Shown: one piece after another, positions 8,231 to 15,494 of the stretch
Layout: every line of letters begins with the position of its first letter
How positions within the stretch are numbered: position 1 is the stretch's first letter
NCBI GenBank assembly: GCA_900642245.1
Contig: CAAAJI010000047.1
Span: 248,649 to 264,142, forward strand
Direction of reading: 5' to 3'
Origin: Fragilaria radians
Taxonomy: Eukaryota; Bacillariophyta; Fragilariophyceae; Fragilariales; Fragilariaceae
DNA length: 15,494 nucleotides
The notes under the pieces: generated by a model
Database searches by the model: none
The model's input: only the letters and a program-made list of their open reading frames with translations
What the model was told of the DNA's origin: nothing
Program-made: the position numbers and the translations under genes

Positions 8231-11200
8231 GACTTGATATTAATTACAATTGACTTCGACCCCACCCCTTGATGATGAAATAAATATTATGAACAAGAAC
8301 CAAATGTGAGTATTTTGGTGTTTTCGTGCCGTAGAGGATTTTAAACCTCAGCGTTGATCGACACAATATTGTAAAAACATTGGTGAACGGAGGATTGCGA
8401 GTAACTGTAGATCTAAATAAAATACAGTGGTTGGATGATTGAAGACCAACGGAAATTAATTTGACTAAATTCCCTAAACACAGCGTGGATCCCATTTCGG
8501 TTCATTTCTTCTCACCTGTTATAACTTTGGCGATGATTTATTTAGCATGACTTTAAATTTTCAAGCCAGCCTACCAATTATAGGGTGGAAAATGTGGGAT
8601 TTTGAGAGGGAAGTATACCTCGCGCAAAATAATTTACTCGAGGCAAACATTTCGATACAAAAGTATTTCGTTTTCTATATGGTTACTCACCAAATTCCAA
8701 AATTTGAGTTTATAGTGTGAAATGTGAAGCACATTCATCCCTGTAAGTAATTTCGAATGCCGCCTTCACATTCGGAAGAATCCGTCGGGCAGATCGAATT
8801 TTGGAGACTTTTTTCGCCATGTTGGATATCTGGCATTGCAACGCTTAATTACCAGCATAATTAAAGAGCAAAAACAAAATTCATCCTCGCGACCGAACGA
8901 CAAATAAAATATTAGTAGAAAATTGATAGTAGTTAGTTCGAGCCAACAATGAGGGCAAGAATTGTATTGCGAAACTATATTCGAGTGCAATTTCTCCAAA
9001 AGGTTGTCTAGGATATGAAGATCAAATATTGAAAGTAGGGAAAAAGTTGAAAATCCATGAAACAGACTACGACAGAAACTTAACATTTCGAATGTACATT
9101 TCCCGATAACTCTAAGATGTGATTGAAATCAATTCAATCAGTAAACATTATTTTTCTTATTAGAAAGCACTTTCACAAAATCTAGATTTTGATACACAAG
9201 TTGTATCCAACAAAATGTGAGATTCCTGAAAGGATAGGTTGAATATTGTTACAGGACTTAGTTAACTGTAGTGTCTAAACCAAACATTAGAGCCCAAATC
9301 AATGTATACCATGGCTTTTTCATAGATTTCAGTACTAACCTTTAACTATTATGTTTGAAAAAATATGGCTCATGGAATAATGAAGTTGTGGATTTATTTG
9401 TGCTAATGAATAAAAGTTCTCAATGCAAATCTTCCTCTCCGTTTGAATCACAATGACTGACGGTTGTATAGGAACACCTAAGTTGTGAAGAGTGACGCAC
9501 TATTCAGATAAGGATACATAACATCACTTCGTTGTAAAGAGCTGGAGTACAACAAGATTAATTAATTTGAATCATAAAAAGGGTAGTCAAGTAAGTCTTA
9601 TTGAGTACATTTTCTCACATGAGACGTCATTCTGAAATGTATGCCCTAAAACTGATTGGCAGCAAGACTTTCCTCTTTCTGACATATTGTAGAACACAAG
9701 ACTAAAGTATTATAGGTCAAATGAAATTTCTGGATATCAAGTCTCCAATTTATTTTTCCTTTGTCCTGAATAACTGATTTCTTCTTATTATTTTCTCAAA
9801 ACCACTATCTTATCCTTATTTTTAATATACTAGTGATCTTTTCATCAATAATCCGTTTTGAGAAAGGGAACATTGGAACCCCAAACATTTAAAAACTTTA
9901 AAATCAGATGGAGTTTGAGGTACTCGTAAGGAATTTCCCGAATTATGTTTGAGATACCAAAATTCTATGGAGCAACGAAGATCACAGGAAATCAAATCAC
10001 CGCAACAACTCTGATGCTACTCACTGGTAAGGCTAGAACCCTTTCTTTTTATAAAACTTCAAAAAATGCAGAACACAAGCAAAAATCTTATCGTTTAGCC
10101 ATAATCTGGATCACTGTGTCCTATGAATGGTGTCTCCTAAAATCCTAGATGTCGTAAGTTTCATGAGAATATGAATCAAGATTAATTTTATGTATTATTC
10201 TTAATGGTGTCAGCAAATGTTTCTTGGCACAAGAGCGTTAGGAGCTCAAGACTTGTGTTTTCTTTGAGATAAAAGATTAATTTGCTCCAGTTTATACTAC
10301 GTTTTATTTGGCCTATCGACACATGCTCAGTAGTTTGCCATTGAAACTTCAAGTGGGGATTGCTCCGTGAATATCTGGCACCAAATGAATGATTTTCTGG
10401 TCATTTTTCATTTTCCACTTAATTCGTCAATATTGAAATTGAAACTAACTGACTGGCCAATGACAATGGGAATCTGTAATGTTTACAACAAGGATCCTCT
10501 TTCAATATCTTCAGTCAAGCTCATGTAGATAAGGTTCATGCAGATAAATCATTTAAGAGTGTTGATGTGAACACACTGATCTACTTGTCTATGGAAATGT
10601 GCATATTGAGATAGTAATGCCAATGATTCAAGTCAGGGATACATCTTTTCTCTAGAGAAAAGTATTTATACTCATGAATGCCTTAACTGCACAATGTCAA
10701 CAGACAACTTCTATCATGAACCGCTCACATAAGCATTTATTGATCCTTTGTGGCAAAATTGTAGTTTCTATTCTCATTTTCAATAGATTATTCTCCAGGT
10801 TGCTGCACCACATGGGACTAGCACCTTAGATGAGGCTTTTGTGAGAAGTGACATTGTAACCACAGCCATTACGTGCCTTCCAGACAAATCCAACATTGAT
10901 ATCATTAAGTTTTATCCAGTTTTGGGTTTAGCAACTGTTTCTACCCAAAGATAAACATAATGTCACCGACGTATTTCAGGATTGAGTTTTTTCAGTTTCA
11001 CACCTTTGCCATCGATGATTTAGATAAACGCCTTTTCTTATTCTTAGAATCACCATGTATATTATGCGACCTTTAATATTAGCTTATCCTCAAACTTCTG
11101 ATGCTAAAAGGCAGATTTTGCAATATTTTAAAATTTGATTGGAGTGTACTTGAAAAATCGAGATTATTACGATCGCAAATGGCTAACCCACTTCCTTTTT

Positions 11201-11328
11201 TAGGTTACAGTTGCGTAAATGTTAAGGGTTAATTTTTCTAATTTTGGCCATGCAAATGGTTCACACCACTGAAAATAAATTGCAATAACTTTGTCCAAGA
11301 ATTGCAACCTCGCCAACTTCTGAAAAGA
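8231..11328. other. AT-rich gap without a supported gene
   Basis: About 3.1 kb on both strands holds no frame with recognisable domains. The longest frames (106 residues on the minus strand at 8766-9086; 67 residues on the plus strand at 9945-10148) have compositions typical of chance frames in AT-rich DNA. Short open stretches at 10480-10616 and 10787-10954 read somewhat protein-like but match nothing I recognise. They could be exons or transposon relics. The ends presumably hold the promoters of the cyclin and SET genes. No tRNA, terminal repeats or tandem arrays were seen. Confidence 0.5.
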
Positions 11329-12912
11329 ATGGAAAATCAGGATCCTTTTGATGTCTTCGGGCAAGATGAGGAAGACGACGAGGACGATGGAAATGACATA
11401 CATGAGGAGAAAGTAAGCCTCCAAACCGATGGAATGGTCTCATCATGTTCAGAAGCACAGTCCAAAGCTCAAGATTTAGTGAACCTTGTCAATCAACGAA
11501 TGATCCAGAAATCAAGCATACAAGCCAGTTTGGAAACAAAGACGATCCCGAAGTCAAGAATTGACGATATAAGTGCAGAAAAGTATCGTAAGATAATCTC
11601 TCAACATAAAGTTGTAGAACTTCCATGGGATCCTCCTCTTTACATGGGATCCATTCTTTGCGTTTACTCTCAACAATACGGTGGTGGAAGGGAGTATGTC
11701 GCCAAGCAAGACTTGGCACCCGGAACTCTGATTCTCGTGGAAGAGCCTATTATCCAGTGGGCTGAAAATCAAATTGGTGCAGAACTGGGACTTGTATCCG
11801 TACGTAACATATTAGAACATGCCGACTCTCAAAAAATAATTCATGCTCTGGAGGATTTTCATCCTACAAAATTGGCCGTCGAGGAATTCAAGAGTGGCGA
11901 TATGCAGGTCAAGGAGATAATTGAAACCTTGGAATCTCAATTAGGGGAACAACTCACTGTCTTGGTGGAAACTGCCAAAATGAAAAAGTTAGTGAATCGA
12001 AACGGGTCAACCATGGACGCAAGGGATATGGTCCGTTTATTGCTTGGTTTACGATACAATGGTTTCGAATCAGGAATTTACTTGCACCTTGCTATGCTAA
12101 ATCACAGTTGCTACCCAAATAGTGTCAAATTTTTTCCAACAAGATCGTATTCTGAAGTGAGGACAACAAGGTATGTGAAATGTGGAGAGGCTTTAACTAT
12201 ATCATACGTGCCAACAATTATGAGCCATGCGTCACGGCGATTCCATTTATGGCAACAGCATATCTTTGACATTGGTACTAGCGTACCCCAAGACTTCCGT
12301 CAATTGGAGGAAGTACAAGGGGAAATCCCTCCATCCACCAATGAAGTTCGAAATGAAACATCAATAACGACGAGGATCGAGAAAACAATTGCATCTCTAG
12401 AAGATCATTTTCGTGATTTGTCTACTTTATTGTCAGGTGATAGGAATCCTCAAAATCCTGCCTGGGAGGAAGCCAAAGCCTTGGAATTGGCATGTTTAGA
12501 ATTATACACAGGAGCAGGGGAGCAGGTGGAGAATAGATTACATATCCTTTTGCTTCCCTGTCTGCGGCTTCATCTAGATGTATGCGAAATGATCCAAATC
12601 GGTAATATTCTATCGTCAAGCCAACAAGTTTCGTTATTCTTTCGAGTCCTATCATCTACGTTACATCTGATTGAACTACAAACACATTTATTCGGAAAAG
12701 ATCACTTTGATTTGGCTCGGTCATACAACGACTTATCCCAAACGATATCAGAACTCTTGTCAAGGTCCCCTAAACAGCTTGTAGCGCGAGGATTAAAAGG
12801 CTTCGAGTCACTTGCTTCCTGCGCTTCAGAGGAATATAAAGCGCGCCAGGAGTTCTGTCGTATTCGCAACCTTTTCCCGAAGGACGCAGAACAATTCATC
12901 CAGAAACTGTAA
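11329..12912 (+). CDS. SET-domain protein, SMYD-like order without MYND finger
   Basis: 527 residues from the ATG at 11329. The frame is open a little further upstream, but only with non-ATG codons. The N-terminus is acidic (DPFDVFG, then a Glu/Asp run). The first SET segment (about 118-140) includes GGGREYVAKQDLAPG and EEPI. An insertion of about 100 residues follows, where SMYD proteins carry the MYND zinc finger; here it is helical-looking and has no cysteine clusters. The core SET segment has NHSCYPN (258-264) and GEALTISY (286-293), the motifs that form the S-adenosylmethionine and substrate pocket. The usual post-SET cysteines are missing after it. The C-terminal about 150 residues look all-helical, with LFGKDHFDLARSYNDLSQ resembling the TPR-like tail of SMYD proteins. 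It is probably a protein lysine methyltransferase; the substrate is unknown. It converges with the next gene, with 41 bp between stops. Confidence 0.87.
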   Translation: MENQDPFDVFGQDEEDDEDDGNDIHEEKVSLQTDGMVSSCSEAQSKAQDLVNLVNQRMIQKSSIQASLETKTIPKSRIDDISAEKYRKIISQHKVVELPWDPPLYMGSILCVYSQQYGGGREYVAKQDLAPGTLILVEEPIIQWAENQIGAELGLVSVRNILEHADSQKIIHALEDFHPTKLAVEEFKSGDMQVKEIIETLESQLGEQLTVLVETAKMKKLVNRNGSTMDARDMVRLLLGLRYNGFESGIYLHLAMLNHSCYPNSVKFFPTRSYSEVRTTRYVKCGEALTISYVPTIMSHASRRFHLWQQHIFDIGTSVPQDFRQLEEVQGEIPPSTNEVRNETSITTRIEKTIASLEDHFRDLSTLLSGDRNPQNPAWEEAKALELACLELYTGAGEQVENRLHILLLPCLRLHLDVCEMIQIGNILSSSQQVSLFFRVLSSTLHLIELQTHLFGKDHFDLARSYNDLSQTISELLSRSPKQLVARGLKGFESLASCASEEYKARQEFCRIRNLFPKDAEQFIQKL

Positions 12913-12953
12913 CTCAAAACTAATTATTGGTAGTGTTCTAACCTACTGCACTC

Positions 12954-13922
12954 TTAGAGCGACTTAATGGCATTAACAATTACCTTGTCGACTTGAATAA
13001 CGTCGATTTCTCGTGCAACTTTTTGGATTCGCTCGTCGGCAATGACAAAGAGGCTCATAGACCATCGCTGTTCCCCTAATGCCGTATACGACCTCATCCA
13101 TTCTAGCTTTTCATCCGAATAAATGTCCACAGCTGAACCATCGTTCTTCTTTATCCATCGTCTGTTCTCAGCCGGACTATCCGCATTAATGACAACAGTT
13201 CGACTCAAGATTTCTGGGGGCACTCTTCCTGATAACTGCTTTAAGGCAGTCCTAAGTTCCTTCGACTTGGGACGAGGATCACAGAGAATTACCAAATACT
13301 CGGATCGTCGAACTTCATTTTTTCGCAACCATGGGACAAGTCTTGAAGCACCGGTAGTCCCCAACGCATTTTCTGTAGAAATTGATACCAATTCTTCAAA
13401 CGGTGCCACAGGAGCAGCATCACCCGCGAGAAGTCGATCCATTACGATTTTACGTTTCGTCACACGACCATCGTCCCCACCGCTATTGCTGTCGGATTGA
13501 AGGGACGAAAGATACTTTCCAGTTTCATCATAGTTGTAGAAATCATCTTCTCCTCCGAGAGCAACATTTGCCCGAAGCATCTCCTCAAAGCGTTGTCTGT
13601 CGTTTCGTATCTTAATTTCTTCGTCCGAAAGCCGTGTCTTTTGGTCATCTGGGGCTGAATTTTCTCGTTGCTGCTTGGCTAACTCCAATCGACGAGCCAA
13701 TTCACCTTGCTTATTACGAGCCTTGTTTAAGCCTTTTCCCATTCCAAGCAGAATTTTACTGCGTAACGGGAGCCGAGAACAGAATGAGAATTGTCGAGAT
13801 AGCTCTCCATATTGATTGGCGTGGTGTGTGTATGAAATCGTTGGGAGCACAAATGCCTCTGTGAGTAAGCAAGTGGTCAATAGCACGAGATTGAAAGACG
13901 CGACGAGATTCATCGCTTTCAA
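12954..13922 (-). CDS. Predicted plastid-targeted protein, possible thioredoxin/peroxiredoxin-like fold
   Basis: 322 residues. The hydrophobic N-terminus (NLVASFNLVLLTTCLL) is a signal peptide ending TEAF|VLP, an ASAFAP-like junction. A basic, Ser-containing transit-like stretch (to about residue 60) follows. This is the bipartite presequence used to enter complex plastids, where a Phe right after the cut is the key residue. The mature part starts MGKGLNKARNKQGELARR, a charged helical region with a predicted coiled coil to about 120. The C-terminal domain (about 195-322) alternates strands and helices: SEYLVILCDPRP, TVVINADSPAENRRW, and VDIYSDEKLEWMRSYTALG followed by SMSLFVIADERIQK. That pattern recalls peroxiredoxin-like folds but has no CxxC or peroxidatic cysteine at the usual place. 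The function is unknown. A second in-frame ATG lies three codons in and does not change the prediction. Confidence 0.82.
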   Translation of the reverse strand: MKAMNLVASFNLVLLTTCLLTEAFVLPTISYTHHANQYGELSRQFSFCSRLPLRSKILLGMGKGLNKARNKQGELARRLELAKQQRENSAPDDQKTRLSDEEIKIRNDRQRFEEMLRANVALGGEDDFYNYDETGKYLSSLQSDSNSGGDDGRVTKRKIVMDRLLAGDAAPVAPFEELVSISTENALGTTGASRLVPWLRKNEVRRSEYLVILCDPRPKSKELRTALKQLSGRVPPEILSRTVVINADSPAENRRWIKKNDGSAVDIYSDEKLEWMRSYTALGEQRWSMSLFVIADERIQKVAREIDVIQVDKVIVNAIKSL

Positions 13923-15494
13923 CCAACGATTGAGGTCAACCTACAGTAAAGAAAAATTATCGAAAGTGTTGATGGATTACTCAGCGAGAATCGCTCACTT
14001 CCATGCGCACTATTATTCTGAGTAAAAGAAAATGTAATAGACTCACAAATGTTCCATATTTCTTGCCAATATTGTATAGGGTTTTTCAAACGCTTGAACG
14101 CCTATTTCCTTTCAACTTGATGCATTTTGTTGCTGCCACCAATAGGAATCACTGTCTAATAAAGACGTAAGAGAAAGATTTAATTTAAGAAACGATAGGT
14201 TTAGTATTAGGAATGTCAAGTGCCGCAATGCAGATCAATTGGCTAGGAAAGACATACAACTCTCATACACTTCAGATAACGTGAACCTAAAAGAATTAGA
14301 CAGAATGGCATCACAAATGATGTACGCTAACAGAGAAGAATGAATATGAACAGTGCTAGTGTACTGGAGGTCCACACCTACTTTCAAAGTTAAATCTTAA
14401 AGAAGGCAAGTCTAGGCATAACTTGATGGACTGCTCCTGAAAATATGTTAATAACGAATACAACATTTGGTACAATACATAGTACCAACAAAAGTTACTG
14501 TAGCTAATCACATTTGCTCTCTCGTAGACGGGATCCTAACCTATTTGAAGCACAATTTGACAAAGAGGATTGATGCAGAGTTGCTAAACAATTAGCTTAC
14601 GGAGGCACTTGAGGCATTGGGCTGGAATACATCTCCAAGCGTTGTATCTTGGAAAGTCAATAGGAACTTTACACAATACATTTCTATGGTTCAGTAATCT
14701 GTGGAGAGATTGAATGAGTTAAGCACAAAAAGTTTGCTTGTAGCAACAACTTAATAGCTCATTTTGACGTCAAAATTGAGGCTGGTACCCAAACGATGCT
14801 ATTGCTATTTCCTTTTGAAGTCAATCCAAAAATGAGAAAATTGAAGATCAAAATGCTTGAAAAAGCAACACAGAGAGGTATAAATAGTCATAATGATGAT
14901 GAATAATTTCTAATTTTCCAAGTTCTAAGCATTCTTGAGTTAGTTACGAAAAGTGCGTAAGGATCTCATCCTACTACAGAATCAACAATAAACCTCAATA
15001 TAAGTCATGAGGAAATCACTTGGAGAATTAGCCGATACCACTCATTGCCACTTCACATTTCTTGTCTGAATGCAATATCATCATTATGTCTTGCCATTCT
15101 TGATAGAAAAAAGCTTTTCAGTAAAGATTCCTACCCAATCTTCTGTTGTACTTCTAATTTCCATTTAGGATCCTTCTTTTTGCTCAGGTGCCGCGGATTC
15201 TAGTATCTATTCGAAAATATCTTTTTGTCTTCTGTATATTTAATTGATTTCTTGATTTCATTGCTGAATTTATCAGCGGTTTGATTGCGCCTTTCAGTGG
15301 AAGGTAAAAACACGATATACGTCTTCAACTTCTGTTTTGCAGCAAGGGTACTATGAGTAAAATTTTAAATCTATCTTTGCGAGTGCTCGTTTCAACTCTT
15401 TTCTTTGTGACTGATCATATACGCACGTCACATTCAATCTGATGAAAGCTTTCACGTAACTTATTTACCTTTCCATTGGTTTTGTTTGAGTTCC
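13923..15494. other. AT-rich flank without a supported gene
   Basis: Upstream of the plastid-protein gene the first few hundred bases presumably hold its promoter. Beyond that there are only short frames. The most protein-like is 14146-14343 (+), described separately. A second stretch on + at about 14745-14906 is open and Lys-rich but unrecognisable. The patchy open frames broken by stops resemble decayed coding sequence, possibly another transposon relic, but no diagnostic motif was found. Confidence 0.4.
14146..14343 (+). pseudogene. Protein-like open stretch of unknown identity (possible relic exon)
   Basis: 65 codons are open between TAG (14143-14145) and TGA (14341-14343). They read SNKDVRERFNLRNDRFSIRN, then CRNADQLARKD and finally ELDRMASQMMYANREE. 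The charged, amphipathic composition is unlike the Phe/Leu/Ile-rich chance frames nearby, and there is no ATG near the start. It could be a remnant of a transposon or gene exon. I do not recognise the family. Confidence 0.25.

Noticed and set aside
8244..8495. 83-residue minus-strand frame just upstream of the cyclin
   Set aside because: No recognisable motif and not in frame with the cyclin start; more likely promoter or 5' untranslated sequence.
8766..9086. 106-residue minus-strand frame
   Set aside because: Rich in Phe, Leu, Ser, Ile and Cys with no domain pattern, in an AT-rich gap; typical of a chance frame.
9945..10148. 67-residue plus-strand frame
   Set aside because: No motif, no supporting context; short enough to be chance.
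10480..10954. Two short open stretches that might be exons
   Set aside because: 45 and 55 codons, separated by several stops and without recognised homology; the CCAG before 10799 is a weak acceptor only.
1..15494. tRNA genes, CRISPR arrays, defence islands or prophage
   Set aside because: No tRNA B-box with matching stem, no regularly spaced repeats and no phage or bacterial operon structure were seen; the sequence is eukaryotic.

Overview
The window looks like nuclear DNA of a diatom, or at least a stramenopile alga. There are no operons and no Shine-Dalgarno-type starts. Genes lie on both strands between AT-rich gaps. The left end carries a decayed Ty1/copia retrotransposon whose wording resembles the diatom CoDi lineage. 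One protein begins with a signal peptide ending in an 'EAF|VLP' junction, close to the ASAFAP-type cleavage motif of diatom plastid preproteins. The cyclin resembles the expanded diatom-specific cyclins. The species cannot be named from the sequence.

Layout, left to right. (1) Bases 1 to about 2470: a copia pol relic on the + strand, with protease/pre-integrase, integrase, reverse transcriptase and RNase H pieces all broken by stops and frameshifts. (2) 2910-4617 (-): a TrhO/TSTD2-type rhodanese-domain tRNA hydroxylase homologue with a cysteine-rich domain and a C-terminal CCCH zinc finger. The frame changes once, at a GGG-TGA-T site. (3) 4618-5324: a divergent promoter region with a 20-bp near-palindrome. 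(4) 5325-7124 (+): a two-membrane-span FtsH-like AAA+ ATPase with no M41 peptidase domain and an altered second region of homology. A 174-nt intron probably splits its first codons. (5) 7349-8230 (-): a cyclin. (6) 8231-11328: about 3.1 kb with no gene I can support. (7) 11329-12912 (+): a SET-domain protein with SMYD-like order but no MYND finger. (8) 12954-13922 (-): a predicted plastid protein with a possible thioredoxin/peroxiredoxin-like fold, ending only 41 bp from the SET gene. (9) 13923-15494: AT-rich sequence with short relic frames.

The five genes are ordinary single-copy-style nuclear genes: tRNA modification, organelle AAA+ ATPase, cell cycle, protein methylation and a plastid protein. 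Nothing suggests a shared pathway. The most notable points are the frame change in the TrhO homologue, its CCCH fusion, and the protease-less FtsH with a two-residue deletion beside its arginine fingers. I found no tRNA, rRNA, CRISPR array or antiviral system.
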